DNA of 64,000 bases from Melieria omissa (GCA_963971225.1 OZ020270.1:24377689-24441688), one strand, 5' to 3'; shown: positions 10,804 to 21,945, counted from the stretch's first letter. The notes: a model not told the origin generated them from the sequence alone. Program-made: numbers and translations.

Positions 10804-11526
10804 ATGAATAGTGAAGTGGTGTCGGACTCGGGCACGGTAGCAGCAATTCGCCTACCCATGCCCCCGGTTTACAAAACAGACTTTCCGCTATGGTTCGTAC
10901 AATTAGACCATTGGTTTCGCGCGAATCGTGTGTCGAGCGACGAAACGAAGTTTTCAACTATTATCGCCGCGTTGGACACTAACCTATTGGCACATATTCG
11001 CGACACAATTACCAACCCGCCGACCAGTGGTAAATTTGAGGCAGTAAAAGAAGCCTTGGTGAAACAATTTTGTGAGACTGACACGACCCGGCTGCAAAAA
11101 TATGTGGCTGGTATGCAGCTGGGTGATGGCAAACCGTCACACCTACTCGGTGAGTTACGCAACGTCAGCATCGGTTTCGAGAACGACCGCATGCTTAAGA
11201 TGTTGTGGCTGCAACGGCTACCAGCAAGTGTTCAAGGATGCCTGGCCACGATTGAGGCCCCGCTCGAAAAATTAGCCTCCATCGCTGATGCAGTTTTAGA
11301 AGCACATCGCAATGAAGGTTCCGTACACGAGGTGAGCGAGAAGTCTTCACAAGAAGCTATCAGCGAGTTGCAGAACGAAGTGGCTAGCCTAAATCGCAAG
11401 CTTGGAAAAATCTTCAACCCGCAACGGAGCGAGTTAATGTGCTGGTATCATCAGACGTTCGGTAAGGAAGCCAAGAAATGCCGCCAACCGTGCACGTGGA
11501 CGAACGCCAAAAGAAAAAACGAATAG
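10804..11526 (+). CDS. gag: CsRn1-type Gag
   Basis: Structural polyprotein of ~240 aa. ATG at 10804 is chosen as the first ATG after the primer site; an upstream GTG is in frame. The N-terminal half has the capsid-like pattern of this clade ([29 protein letters not shown]). A coiled stretch follows ([15 protein letters not shown]), then the C-terminal motif [18 protein letters not shown], a Cys-His-Cys-Cys arrangement instead of the usual Gypsy CCHC knuckle. The last codons contain the slippery heptamer A-AAA-AAC at 11514-11520, one sense codon before the TAG stop. Intact. Confidence 0.88.
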   Translation: MNSEVVSDSGTVAAIRLPMPPVYKTDFPLWFVQLDHWFRANRVSSDETKFSTIIAALDTNLLAHIRDTITNPPTSGKFEAVKEALVKQFCETDTTRLQKYVAGMQLGDGKPSHLLGELRNVSIGFENDRMLKMLWLQRLPASVQGCLATIEAPLEKLASIADAVLEAHRNEGSVHEVSEKSSQEAISELQNEVASLNRKLGKIFNPQRSELMCWYHQTFGKEAKKCRQPCTWTNAKRKNE

Positions 11527-13499
11527 ACGAGCAAGCTCTAAGCGAGGCTGGAGCACGAATAACATCACTCTCTTGCCGCTTGTTCGTTAAAGACTCCAGC
11601 AGCAACCAACCTTTTTTAATTGATACGGGAGCCGATATCTCGCTAGTCAGATGTTCACCTATCGATCATGGAACAACAGTCGCACAAGCAAGTGCTCTTC
11701 AACTATTTGCTGCAAACGGATGTAAAATTCGCACTCACGGAACAAAAACTTTAGAATTAGATTTGGGTTTGAAACGAAAATTCCGATGGCAATTCATCAT
11801 CGCCGACGTCAATCGCTCCATCATAGGAGCCGACTTCTTAAAACATTTTGGGTTGACAATCGACATAGCTAACCGAAGGATTGTTGACCCGCAAACGAAC
11901 AACTTCATCATAGCCGAAGTAACGCAGGCTAGTAACGAAAAGATTTCAACGATCAACTTCTCCAATCAATACGCAGAGTTACTTCGCCAATACATCGACA
12001 TCACGAAACCAACGTTGCGAGAGAACCAACGGCGCGCCGGTATTACACACCACATCGTTACTACAGGTCCACCAATCCACGAACGATTTCGTCGGTTAGC
12101 ACCCGATAAACTGGCTGTAGCAAAGAAAGAATTTGATGCTTTGGTCAAGCAAGGGATATGTCAACCATCGAGCAGTAATTGGGCTAGTCCGTTACACCTC
12201 GTCAAGAAACCTAACGGAGACTGGAGACCTTGTGGGGATTATCGTCGTCTAAACGCCATTACAGTTCCCGATCGATACCCCATTCCACACATACAGGACT
12301 TTGCACATACGTTCCAAAATAAAAAAATATTTTCAATGCTAGATTTGGAAAAAGCATATCATCAAATCCCTGTCGAGCCCGCCGACGTTAAGAAGACTGC
12401 CATCACGACGCCATTCGGACTTTTCGAATTCAAATTCATGACATTTGGGCTGTGTAATGCTGGCCAAACCTTTCAACGATTTATACATGAGGTTCTCAAG
12501 GATTTAGACTTTGTTTTTGTATATATAGACGATATCTGTATCGCCTCTCGCACTGAAGAAGAGCACATGCAACATCTTAAAATGGTCTTTCAGCGACTTC
12601 GGGATTATGGACTCACAATCAACGTATCTAAATGCGTAATTGGAAAGCAGACGGTAAAATTCTTAGGTCACGACATTTCCGCAGCGGGCATTTCACCAAC
12701 GCACGAAAAGGTCGAGGCTATAAAAGATTTTCCTAAACCGACAATGGTAAAAGAGCTGCGACGCTTCCTAGCGATGATTAATTTCTACCGCAGATTCATT
12801 CCACACGCAGTGGAAAATCAAACGCCATTGCAGAAGCTAATTAGATCTAACAAGAAAAACGATACCACTCGCATCGAGTGGGATACAGAGGCCGAGGATG
12901 CTTTCGCAAAATGTAAGCTAGATCTTGCCAACTATGTCTTGTTAGCACATCCGGGTAATAATTTTCCACTGCAACTGCACGTCGATGCCTCTAATAATTC
13001 GCTGGGTGCCGCTTTACATCAAATGGTAAACGGCCACTCGGAACCGTTGGCATTCTATTCCAAGCGGCTGACGGACGCGCAGAAGAAATACAGCACATAC
13101 GATCGAGAATTATTGGCCGCTTACCAAGCCATCCGTCATTTCCGACATATGTTGGAGGGACGTCAATTCACTCTGTTAACGGACCACAAACCTCTGACAT
13201 TTGCATTTCAGCAGCGGCAAGATAAAGCATCTCCACGCCAAGCACGACAGTTAGATTACATAGGCCAATTCACTACAAACATTATACACATTGAAGGCGA
13301 AAAAAATACTCCGGCGGACTGTCTCTCCCGTATAGAGCTCGATGAGATTTTACATCGCAACACCATCAACTATCAGGAGTTGGCTTCAGCGACAATATCC
13401 AGGTACACCCGTGACGATTTTCTGCGATATATCTACTGCGCGTGTTCGACCATTCGTTCCAGCCACCCAACGGCAAACAGTGTTCTCGTCGCTTCATAA
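11478..13499 (+). CDS. pol: CsRn1-type Pol: protease, RT, RNase H
   Basis: Expressed by -1 frameshift from Gag; the ATG at 11478 lies inside the overlap and is probably not used. Domains in order: aspartic protease ([12 protein letters not shown]), RT ([41 protein letters not shown] with the catalytic Asp pair), RNase H ([39 protein letters not shown]), and a linker ending [11 protein letters not shown]. At about 13390-13430 the integrase moves to another frame and this one runs to a stop at 13499, so a small indel separates the parts. The upstream portion is undamaged. Confidence 0.9.
   Translation: MPPTVHVDERQKKKRIDEQALSEAGARITSLSCRLFVKDSSSNQPFLIDTGADISLVRCSPIDHGTTVAQASALQLFAANGCKIRTHGTKTLELDLGLKRKFRWQFIIADVNRSIIGADFLKHFGLTIDIANRRIVDPQTNNFIIAEVTQASNEKISTINFSNQYAELLRQYIDITKPTLRENQRRAGITHHIVTTGPPIHERFRRLAPDKLAVAKKEFDALVKQGICQPSSSNWASPLHLVKKPNGDWRPCGDYRRLNAITVPDRYPIPHIQDFAHTFQNKKIFSMLDLEKAYHQIPVEPADVKKTAITTPFGLFEFKFMTFGLCNAGQTFQRFIHEVLKDLDFVFVYIDDICIASRTEEEHMQHLKMVFQRLRDYGLTINVSKCVIGKQTVKFLGHDISAAGISPTHEKVEAIKDFPKPTMVKELRRFLAMINFYRRFIPHAVENQTPLQKLIRSNKKNDTTRIEWDTEAEDAFAKCKLDLANYVLLAHPGNNFPLQLHVDASNNSLGAALHQMVNGHSEPLAFYSKRLTDAQKKYSTYDRELLAAYQAIRHFRHMLEGRQFTLLTDHKPLTFAFQQRQDKASPRQARQLDYIGQFTTNIIHIEGEKNTPADCLSRIELDEILHRNTINYQELASATISRYTRDDFLRYIYCACSTIRSSHPTANSVLVAS
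11514..11520 (+). promoter_or_regulatory. Candidate -1 ribosomal frameshift site (A AAA AAC)
   Basis: In the Gag frame the heptamer reads A|AAA|AAC, then GAA and TAG. Slipping back one base enters the Pol frame, which is open from before this point to 13499. Position and phase fit a canonical -1 site. A downstream structure was not established. Confidence 0.75.
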
Positions 13500-14531
13500 T
13501 ATTTCACACCCCGGGGTCCGCGGCACTACCAAGCTTATTGCTCAACGATTCGTGTGGCCAAACATGCGTAAAGACATAAAACTCATGACTGCACGCTGCA
13601 TCGCTTGTCAACGATCTAAAATACAAAGACATAATCGCGCTTGCCTCGAAAAATTTACGCCGCCGGATAATCGTTTCGAGCACATCCATATCGATCTCGT
13701 GGGCCCTCTTCCTCCATCAGATAATTGCAGCTATATCTTAACGATAATCGATCGTTTTAGTCGATGGCCGGAAGCAGTTCCACTTCCCGATCAATCTGCG
13801 GAGACCGTGGCCAAAGCTCTTATCGACACATGGATCTCCCGGTTCGGTGTTCCAGCTCGTATCACTACCGATCAGGGGCGCCAATTTCAGTCTCACCTCT
13901 TTCGACAACTTGCCAAAATGCTTGGTTGCCAACACATCCATACGACCGCTTATCATCCGCAAAGTAATGGTATGATCGAAAGATGGCATAGATCACTTAA
14001 AGCGGCAATAACATGCCATCACACGTCAGCATGGAAAGAGGTACTGCCGATCGTCCTCCTGGGACTTCGTACCACCGTAAAAGAAGACATAGGAGCATCA
14101 CCGGCAGAGATGCTGTATGGCCAAATGTTACGACTTCCGGGCGAATTAGTACACATGCAATCAAATAAGTTAACAAACGAACATGAATTCGTTGGTAACC
14201 TACGGAAGATAATGCGGTCTCTAAGAGTACCGGAACCGCTTCATCATAGCACACCTAAGGTTTTTTCATACAGAAAGATTTAGAAACGTGCACCCATGTA
14301 TTCCTTCGCATAGATGCTATAAAACCGCCATTAACTCCACCCTTCGAAGGCCCCTACCGAGTCTTATCCAGAGGGAATAAAACGTTCAAGCTGGACATTA
14401 AAGGAAAAGAGGTCACAGTATCCACGGATCGGCTAAAGGTAGCACACATGTCTACAGAAGAACCCAAGGTAGAGAAGCAAAAGTGGCCCGAGCAAAAATT
14501 TAAAACAGGAAGATTCCTCAAGTATCAGTGA
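13400..14531 (+). pseudogene. CsRn1-type integrase (two frame breaks)
   Basis: Frame 13342-14283 carries [12 protein letters not shown], a zinc-binding HHCC region (H...H...CIACQRSK), and the catalytic core with [11 protein letters not shown] (first Asp), [14 protein letters not shown] (second Asp) and [14 protein letters not shown] (Glu). At about 14262 a T-run (GGTTTTTTCA) shifts the frame. The C-terminal tail ([24 protein letters not shown]) continues in another frame to a TGA at about 14531. Both breaks are single-base type, and one lies in a homopolymer, so sequencing error is possible. Confidence 0.85.
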
Positions 14532-14542
14532 CTGCGTCACTT

Positions 14543-14550
14543 GGGGGGGA
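14543..14550 (+). promoter_or_regulatory. Polypurine tract of CsRn1-type element
   Basis: GGGGGGGA run just upstream of the 3' LTR, separated from it by ATAA. This is the expected plus-strand priming region. Confidence 0.6.
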
Positions 14551-14554
14551 ATAA

Positions 14555-14828
14555 TGTGGCGCCGGCAGTAGGCAACCCTATTTCATGATATTATTTCATG
14601 TATTATTTCATTTTGTTATTTATGTGATTCCGAATTCTCATTTTGTTTATAAATATTTAATTTTCGATCATTGTTCAAAAAGGCAATCCTCACAATGTTT
14701 ATCAGTTTCAGGTTTTATATGTTCGCTACTTTTTACCAATAAATGTTTTTGTGTCGGTAATCGTTCAAACTTTCTGAGATCTAAACCCGAGCTAGTTCTT
14801 TTCAGAACTCGAGCTCTGTGGTTTTAAA
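14555..14828 (+). repeat. 3' LTR of CsRn1-type element
   Basis: Matches 10491-10764 with one visible difference. CCTA follows at 14829-14832. Confidence 0.92.
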
Positions 14829-14962
14829 CCTACATCTGAAAAAATTTTCCAGTGTTTATCTTAAAAACCTTCCCATCAAAAATTTTTCAAAAAAAACATG
14901 TTTTCTCGGCCGCACAAGGTAGAAACCTGCCGTGATAGGTTATACCAAAGAATATACAATAT

Positions 14963-15349
14963 TGTTACGAATACTACGTCTAGTGGGCTGTTACGTATCT
15001 CTGGATTGTGTAATTTGAACATAACACACAGTCAGTTTCTTAAACGCAGACAATAAAATAAACCAACAGTCACTTTATTATTCACAGTTTACACTTTACT
15101 GTTCGTACACTTAAGTATTTGCTTAATTACTCCGTGTGGCAACTTCACTTGTCAAAACCAGACTGACTCGCTGCGCCGCATCCGGCTGCCTTTTATACCT
15201 GCCAGGCCATCGCGCAGATCGTTCCCGCACATTCCGGAGTGGACTAAAAGTTTCCATCATTGCCAGGTTGGACTAAAAGTTATTATCGCGGCCGTCGTTG
15301 CCAGATTGGTTGGTTGCTTTGCACAGCGACAGACTGTCTTATCGTTACA
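14963..15349 (-). repeat. 3' LTR of Gypsy 1
   Basis: 387 bp. Relative to the other LTR it lacks ~23 bp (around ATTATAGCACGGCACG) and has a few substitutions. A polypurine region AAGTGGTGGGCAG adjoins it at 15350-15362. Confidence 0.9.
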
Positions 15350-15370
15350 CTGCCCACCACTTAGACTTGT

Positions 15371-16541
15371 TCGTCGAACAAGTGCCGAGGCTCCGCTGTG
15401 ATGAGGCGCCAGGCGCTCCAAATGGACTACCTTCAGCTTAGCGCCTCTATTGCTGCAACGTTGAATCCTGTATACCACGTCGTTAATCCTAGTCACGACT
15501 TCGTACGGTCCTTCCCATGGCGCTTGAAGTTTCGGAGACAAACCTTTCCTCCGCTGCGGGTTGTAGAGCATTACCAGATCGCCTTCTTGGAACCCTGCTG
15601 AGTTGGCCCGTAGATCATATCTGGCTTTCGCCTTATCGCTGACCAGTTTGGTGCGGCCCCTTATAAATTGGTGAATTTCCTCCAGTTCCGCCCGCTTATT
15701 GGCCACTTAGTCCGTCTTAGCGCCTCCCGTCGTGCTGACTACCCCGAACTTCAAGTCAGCGGGTAACCGCAACTCTGTGCCGAACACTGCTCGGGCTGGA
15801 GTGAGTGATGTCGTGTCGTGCGGGGCTGACCTATACGCCATCAGGAACAGGGGGATATGCGTGTCCCAATCCTTTTGATTCCTGCCTACCACTTTCCGCA
15901 GGTATTCCTCCAGTGTCCGGTTAAAGCGTTCCACCATGCCGTCGGACTGTGGGTGCAAAGGCGTGGTACGAGTTTTCTTTATCCCCAGTAGCTCACACAC
16001 TTCCTTGAATACCGCTCGAAATTCCGGTCTTGATCTGAGTGCAATTCCAACGGAACTCCGAATCTACCCAGTTGTTTACCAGCTTTTCCGAGATCGTAGT
16101 GGCCTCCTGGTTAGGAATAGGGTACGCTTCGGGCCATTTGCTGAAGTAATCCATTACCACCAGCACATATTTGTTGCCTTGAGTGCTAGTTGGGAATGGG
16201 CCGGCGAAGTCCATAGCAATCCGCTCGAAGGGCGCTCCCACGTTGTACTGCTGCATGCGGCCTCGAGATTTCCTTGTCGGCCCTTTCGCGGCTGAACATC
16301 GGTCGCAGCTCTTAATCCACTCGGCTACAGACTCCTGACATCCTACCCAGTAGAATCGTCTTTTTATTTTGGCGACGGTTTTGGTGATGCCCAGGTGCCC
16401 TCCACTGGAGTCGTTATGGTATGCCTCGATGACCTCGTTGATTCTGCATTTCGGCACTACCATTAGGGAGTTGCTGGTCCGACCATCCGCGCTCTCCCAT
16501 TCGCGGTACAGGCAGCCTCCTTCAGTCGCAGACTTTTCCAC
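15371..16541 (-). pseudogene. Gypsy 1 integrase (several frame breaks)
   Basis: Minus strand: zinc domain (GHLGITKTVAKIKRRFYWV, CDRCSAAKG) and catalytic core (IAMDFAGPFP with Asp). A region of shifted frames at about 16070-16000 holds the second Asp motif (LHSDQDRNF). HPQSDGMVERFNRTLEE carries the Glu. A stop after GGAKTD lies at about 15707. The C-terminal domain has GDLVMLYNPQRRKGL and VVHLERLAP, ending at about 15371. It is separated from Pol by a frameshift near 16520. Same family as the Gypsy 2 relic. Confidence 0.88.
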
Positions 16542-18856
16542 TGTGCCCAGTAAGCCTTAGCGATCGGGCTTTCACCGGCCATCTCCTGCCAGTCTGGACG
16601 TGAGCCTTGCTCCTTGCCTTCGACGATTTTCGCAAGATCCGCATCCTCACGCTGGTCTTTTTGTAGCCTCTCCACAGACCACTCTTCCTCTGGCATGACG
16701 CTGACCAACCGGACGTCCACTATCTGTTCTTTGCTTTCGGCTCGCGAGCATTGCCTGCATTCGACTTCGCACGGACGGCGGGACAAGGCATCGGCATTTC
16801 CATGGCTACTGCCCTTGCGATGCTCTATCGTGTAGTCGTAGCTCTGCAGTCGCTCGATCCACCGCGCCAATTGCCCTTCAGGATCTTTAAAATTCAGGAG
16901 CCACCTCAATGCCGCATGATCTGTGCGCAGGCGAAACCTTTGTCCATACAGATATTTGTGGAAGTGTTTTACGCAGTCCAATACCGCCAGCAGTTCTCTC
17001 CGTGTCACACAGTAATTGCGTTCCGGTTTCGATAGAACCCTACTGTAGTACGCTATCACTTGTTCCTGGCCGTCTATTATCTGTGATAGCACACCGCCAA
17101 TACTATTCCCGCTTGCATCTGTATCCAGCACAAACATCTCCCCAGGCACGGGGAAGGCCAGAATTGGGGCACTGCACAGTTTTTCCTTCAGACGTGCAAA
17201 AGCCCGTTCCTGCTCCTCGTTCCACTCGAAAGCTTGGCTCTTTTTCGTCAGTTTGTGCAGGCTGCTGGCTGTGTTCGCGAATCCCGGAACAAATCGGCGG
17301 TAGTATGTGCACAGGCCCAGGAAACTGCGGAGTTCGTGTAGATTGCGTGGCCGGGGCCACTCCTTCACTGCCGTGATTTTGCCTTCATCCGTATGTACTC
17401 CGCGGGCGGAAACCGTATGACCCAGATACTTGACCTCCGTTTGGAACAGCGAGCACTTCTTTGGGTTGAGTTTAAGCCCAGCTTTTTGTATCCGCTCAAA
17501 TACCTCCTTCAGCTTTCCCAGGTGGTCGTCGAAGCTTTTACCCATTACGATTATGTCGTCGAGGTACACCAGACACGTCCGCCAATGCAGCCCTTTTAGC
17601 ACGCGTTCCATTAGCCGCTCGAGTGTTGCTGGTGCGTTGCAGAGTCCAAACGGCATGACGGTGAACTGCCACAAACCATCGCCAACACTGAAAGCCGTTT
17701 TCTCCTTGTCCTTGTCTGCAAGCTCTACCTGCCAATAGCCGCTGCGTAAGTCGAGCGTGGAGAACCACTGCGTGCCTGACAGTGTGTCCAGGGTGTCATC
17801 GATCCGAGGTAGTGGATAACTGTCCTTCTTGGTCACATCATTGAGCTTCCGATAGTCCACACAAAACCGGGTACTGCCATCTTTTTTCTTGACTAGCACG
17901 ACCGGCGAGCACCAGGGTCCCGAAGAAGGCTCTATGACCTTGTCTTTCCGCATGTTCTCGATCAAATTTGTGACCTCCTTCCTCTTGGCCAGAGGAACTC
18001 GTCTTGGCGGTTGGCGAATCGGTTTTGCACTTCCGGTGTCGATGTTGTGCTTCACTATGGCTGTTCTTCCGCCTGCTTCCGCCGCAAATATTGACCCATA
18101 GTGCTGCAGGAGTGACCTCGCCTTCTGTTTCTGCTTGGCCGTCAACTCGCTGCTCCACTGGTTCTCCTGCGGTATGGCGTCCATGTTAAAACCGCTCTTC
18201 TTATTACCTCCAGGCGGGCTACTCTCGCAATTGACCACTGCTACAGCTTCCTTACACTCGCCAATTACCTCATCTTTCCCGACATATCTGGGTGCATTCA
18301 GGGGGTTCAGTATTCTGACTGGTATTCTGCCATTTTTAGGTTCCACTAACGTACGTCCGATGATGATGTTGTCGTGTCCTTGTTTCGGTGCTTCTACTAC
18401 CCACAGCCGACTCGTCCCATCGTCCTCGTCCACCTTTGCCCACACAATCGCCTCAGAATTCGCCGGTATCCTCCTGTGTTGACACGATACAACCTTCCTT
18501 ACCGCCACGCTTCGCTCATAGCCGGTGTGCAGCGGGAATTCAACGTTGGCATATCTCAGCACATTTTCCTTCAGGTCCAGCGTAAAACCGTGCCTAATCA
18601 TGAAATCCACGCCGATAATCACGTCGTCCATTATATCCGCGACGACGAACTCATGTTCCAGGCTGCTGGTGCCGATAGCAATCGTTTTCGTAACTTTTCC
18701 TCTTACCGGCGCGCGCTCGCCAATCGCAGTCCGCAGCTGTATGCCATGCAGCGGTTCCCAGTTCTTCAGCAGCTTCCTTTTTATGATCGAATATGACGCT
18801 CCAGTATCCAGTGTCAACACGAACAACTTTCCATCTATCGTTCCTTCAATTGCCAA
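16515..18856 (-). CDS. pol: Gypsy 1 protease, RT, RNase H
   Basis: Long open minus-strand frame. It holds the aspartic protease (LTLDTGASYSII), RT (FCVDYRKLNDVTKKDSYPLP, STLDLRSGYWQVEL, LVYLDDIIVMG with the catalytic Asp pair), RNase H (LDTDASGNSIGGVLS, RRELLAVLDCVKHF, LRTDHAALRWL) and a linker (HGNADALSRRPC). The frame then enters the integrase N-terminus and is lost near 16515, where CLYREW continues in a neighbouring frame. The nominal ATG at 18856 is internal, and expression would come from Gag by frameshift or readthrough. The catalytic residues of all three enzymes look intact. Confidence 0.9.
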
Positions 18857-18945
18857 GCTGCTGGGCTGTCGTTTCAGCTGTGAGACAAGGACGGTGGGGC
18901 GGCAGATTGTGGGGATCAGCTCACGCCCCTTTGGGCTGACCCGTT

Positions 18946-20434
18946 TTAGTTTAACGACTCGCCGTCCTCAGTCCTGCGCTTGTTGGCTGGGCCTCGATTG
19001 TCAGTATTCCTCGCTTCAGGCGATTGCGATCGGGAACGGGAACGCCTCTTCGGTTGGCGGCGGTCCCGTGATATGTGGCCCTGCTTGCCACATACCCAGC
19101 AAACAACTTTAGAGGAGACCACCCGTGGCCTGTCCGGTATCTCAGAGCTTATGGCCTGGATCGGAATGTCGTTGTCCGCCTGAATCTGGCGTATCCTTGC
19201 AGGTGCATACCGAGTGCTCCCAATCCATGCCGCTTCATATGTCATCGCGCTGGTCACCGTCTCCTTAAATGTCGGCTTGCCCGTCATCAACGCACTGCGA
19301 CGTGTTTCTGGATCATGAAGACGTTCAATAAACGACTCAATCTTCATCCTCTCGAGATCATCAGCACCAAATTTTGGGTAGAACAACTGTACGAGCCGCT
19401 CAATGTCTGCTGCATATGTCTGCAGCGCCTCGTTGGCTCTTTGCTTGCGGTTCTTCAGCTCACAGTAGTATAGCGCATGGTTGTGCTCGTTGCTATACTT
19501 CGCTGCCAACGCTCTCATGATGGCACCGTAATCATTTCTTAAACATTCTGGAACTGATTTGATCACCTCGGCCGCAGAACCTTTCAGCGCCAGTGCCAAC
19601 CTCCGACCTTTCCTGATATCTGTCCACTGATTTTCCAAAGCAGCCAAGTCGAATTGCAATTTAAATGTATCGAACGGCGCAGCACCATCATAAGTAGGCA
19701 CTTCTGTTCTGGCAGCAAAACCGTCCTGAACCGGTGGCAAACATTCTCGTGGCTGTACCTCTCGTAGCCGTTCGTCTATCTTTCTGTGCATCGAATCTTC
19801 CAGACTATCAACACGTTTGTTCAGGGAATCATCCAGGTCGTCGACTCGTTTATCCAAGTGCTCTACTCGCGTCTCCAGGTGCTCGACTTTCAAATTAATC
19901 CTGTCTGAGATTTCCTCCACTTTCTGCTCCAAGCGCGAGGTTTTCCTGAAGCTTGACTTCCATTCGCTCTGACACTTGCGCCGATATTTCATGGGTCGCC
20001 GTTTCCATTTTCGCTGCCATCTCTTGATCCGCAGTTTCAATTTTCGCTGCCATTTGCGCCGACATTTCACGATTTGCCGAAATTTCGAGATTCGTAGTTT
20101 CCAGCTTCGCTGCCATTTCTCGATTCGCCGTTTCCATTTGCGCCGACATGCCTTTGAGTGCAGCCATTAGTTGGCACATGTCCAACGCTTGTATTGGCGC
20201 AGCCGCTACAGCTGTACTCTGTAGCGAAGCAGCACCAGCAGGCGATTCCTCCACCTTGGCCGACGCCTCTAGTTCTTACGCTCCGAACTCGTGCAAAGTC
20301 CAATCGACGCCTCGTGCCTCACATGCTTCTCGCAAGCGCAACTGCAATTCCACCTTTCCGCCAGCAGTCGGCAAATTCCAGGCAGCCAGCTCCTTCTTCA
20401 GCTGGTCTACCTTCAGCAGCTCGAGTTTAACCAT
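18946..20434 (-). pseudogene. Gypsy 1 Gag with N-terminal SAP-like segment (stop and frameshift)
   Basis: From ATG at 20434 the minus strand encodes a SAP-like helix-turn-helix (LKVDQLKKELAAWNLPTAGG then LQLRLREA). A TAA stop after HEFGA falls at about 20276. The frame then gives a long coiled coil of MAAKLET-type heptads, a frameshift near 19930, more coiled coil (VEHLETRVEHLDKRV), a Gag core (YDGAAPFDTFKLQFDLAALE), and a CCHC-type knuckle CWVCGKQGHISRD where the last Cys is replaced (DRRQP). SAP motifs are DNA-binding modules elsewhere; a role in Gag is inference. Confidence 0.8.
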
Positions 20435-20500
20435 GTCCGTGCTTTTATAGTTTTATTTATTTAGTTATTTATTTTTTTGTTTACTTTCAATTTTCCACAA

Positions 20501-20517
20501 TCCCACTTCTGACACCA
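20501..20517 (-). promoter_or_regulatory. Primer-binding site of Gypsy 1
   Basis: On the minus strand TGGTGTCAGAAGTGGGA begins 2 bp after the 5' LTR. The TGG start and position fit a tRNA primer site. The tRNA was not identified. Confidence 0.65.
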
Positions 20518-20519
20518 AT

Positions 20520-20929
20520 TGTTACGAATACTACGTCTAGTGGGCTGTTACGTATCTCTGGATTGTGTAATTTGAAAATAAAACACAGTCAGGTTCTTAA
20601 ACGCAGACAATAAAATAAACCAACAGTCACTTTATTATTCACAGTTTACACTTTACTGTTCGTACACTTAAGTATTTGCTTAATTACTCCGTGTGGCAAC
20701 TTCACTTGTCAAAACCAGACTGACTCGCTGCGCCGCATCCGGCTGCCTTTTATACCTGCCAGGCCATCGCGTAGATCGTTCCCGCACATTCCGGAGTGGA
20801 CTAAAAGTTTCCATCATTGCCAGGTTGGACTAAAAGTTATTATCGCGGCCGTCGTTGCCAGATTGGATTATAGCACGGCACGTAGCGGCAGGGTTGCTTT
20901 GCACAGCGACATACAGTCTTATCGTTACA
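20520..20929 (-). repeat. 5' LTR of Gypsy 1
   Basis: 410 bp, plus-strand TGTTACGAATAC to CTTATCGTTACA. Pairs with 14963-15349. Confidence 0.9.
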
Positions 20930-21335
20930 ATATAAAGAATACGCATCTTCAAAAATTTGTCAAGCGTGTTTCCTGATGCGGGCGGGAACAGATGAGCGGA
21001 GGCATAGGTTGCGGGAAATTTGCTCGCGCTCAACAGTTTGCGATCTTGTTCGACGAAGCGCAAGCGGAGAGTAAACTGATAGGCATATTGACTTCAAAAT
21101 TCGTGAAACACTTGAAATCAAAAATAATTAGATTAATTTTTTTTTTTTGAAAATCGAAATCTAACGGAGAAACCAAGGGAGTGTACGGAAAAACATAATT
21201 TAATAAGTCTATTGACTTTCAATAGGGCGAAAGCACTACTAAAGCACTAAATAAAGAAAGTAATAATAAGACAAGTATTTTGTCATAAGAAACATGTTAT
21301 TACGGCATGCCTACGTTTAAAAATAGTTTAAATAT

Positions 21336-21440
21336 TCTACACCTGAATGGTTCCATGGCGAATAATGTGACCATAAATTTACAATATTAGATTTTCTTAT
21401 TTTAGTTCTTTTAAACAAGCATTATATGTGGGCCGTAAGA
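21336..21440 (+). pseudogene. P transposase C-terminal relic in element E
   Basis: Reads STPEWFHGE, stop, CDHKFTILDFLILVLLNKH. It parallels ATPEWFHGECCNHR...ILDFLILVLLRKH of the P transposase at 57.7 kb. The rest of 20930-21938 is non-coding P-type subterminal DNA. Confidence 0.7.
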
Positions 21441-21945
21441 AAAGTTCCAAAGAAAGGGACGAAAAATTATTACGGGGTAATAAAAACGTTTTCTTTTCCT
21501 TCCAATTCCATTTTATTTAATTGTCTTTGTTGAGTACTTATTATTTATTTTTTAATTTCTTGTAGCGATCATATAGGTCGCCATGCCAGCCATATTTTAT
21601 TTTCTTTTCTATGATTTTGCGCTCACTACAGTCGGCAGTGAGTTCAGGAGCAATATGCCACGCCGTGCAGGCTTATAGAAGAAGAACAAAAGCCAGACAG
21701 AAAACAGAAATCGTTTTACAATTTCAGCATTTACTCTTCGGACAATTGAGCGAGAATGAACGAGTGAGCATTCGTGTTTCTATGATTTGCGCTCAGAGCA
21801 TTGTGCTGTCATTTCAAGTGTTTCCTCTTGTTGTCTACCCCCCGCATCAAGAAGACGGGTGGCGATATCAGCACCCGCATTCACATTTTTGCTTGTATGA
21901 GATGCACACACACACTGAAACATAAATCATACTTTTTGGTTATAC

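Larger units (their letters stand above)
10491..14828 (+). mobile_element. CsRn1-type Ty3/Gypsy LTR retrotransposon (young)
   Basis: The two 274-bp LTRs differ by one visible substitution (CCCTTTTTC against CCCTATTTC). A 4-bp duplication CCTA lies at 10487-10490 and 14829-14832. The primer site fits tRNA-Trp and Gag ends with a Cys-His-Cys-Cys motif, both known marks of the CsRn1 clade. Order: LTR, PBS, Gag, -1 frameshift, protease-RT-RNase H-integrase, polypurine tract, LTR. Two frame breaks in the integrase part make this copy defective unless they are assembly errors. Confidence 0.92.
9534..14927. mobile_element. DNA element with GGTTTCTACCTTGTGCGG inverted ends, TGCC duplication
   Basis: The left end reads TTAAGGGG then GGTTTCTACCTTGTGCGG. 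The right end is the complement of GGTTTCTACCTTGTGCGG without the TTAAGGGG. TGCC lies at 9530-9533 and 14928-14931. Apart from the nested SINE and CsRn1 element it is ~725 bp, with no ORF seen. AACGCGTTTTTCTCAAAAC at about 10055 resembles AACGCGTTTTTCCCGAAAC in the TTAA-flanked element at 22.8 kb, so they may be related. Removing it rejoins LINE-B (LSR with HDRV). Superfamily uncertain. Confidence 0.65.
14963..20929 (-). mobile_element. Ty3/Gypsy LTR retrotransposon, Gypsy 1 (degenerate)
   Basis: Minus-strand element with LTRs at both ends and 4-bp duplication ATAT at 14959-14962 and 20930-20933. Gag, then protease-RT-RNase H, then integrase are all present. Gag has a stop and a frameshift, and integrase has several frame breaks and a stop. 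It sits 17 bp inside the left end of the P-type element, in the terminal repeat itself. Confidence 0.92.
14946..21938 (+). mobile_element. P-type element E (carries Gypsy 1), 7-bp duplication GTTATAC
   Basis: GTTATAC lies at 14939-14945 and 21939-21945. The left end is CAAAGAATATACAATAT, interrupted there by Gypsy 1 and continuing AAAGAATACGCATCTTC at 20934. The right end reads CATACTTTTTG. Ends and 7-bp duplication match the P-type elements at 39.9-58.3 kb. It keeps a relic of a P transposase C-terminus at about 21336-21430. The element itself is ~1 kb. Removing it restores the LINE-B endonuclease frame (LNGYN with LSR). Confidence 0.8.

Noticed and set aside
16909..18796. Several plus-strand ORFs of 90-155 aa
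   Set aside because: All are antisense to the Gypsy 1 Pol frame, which explains their openness.
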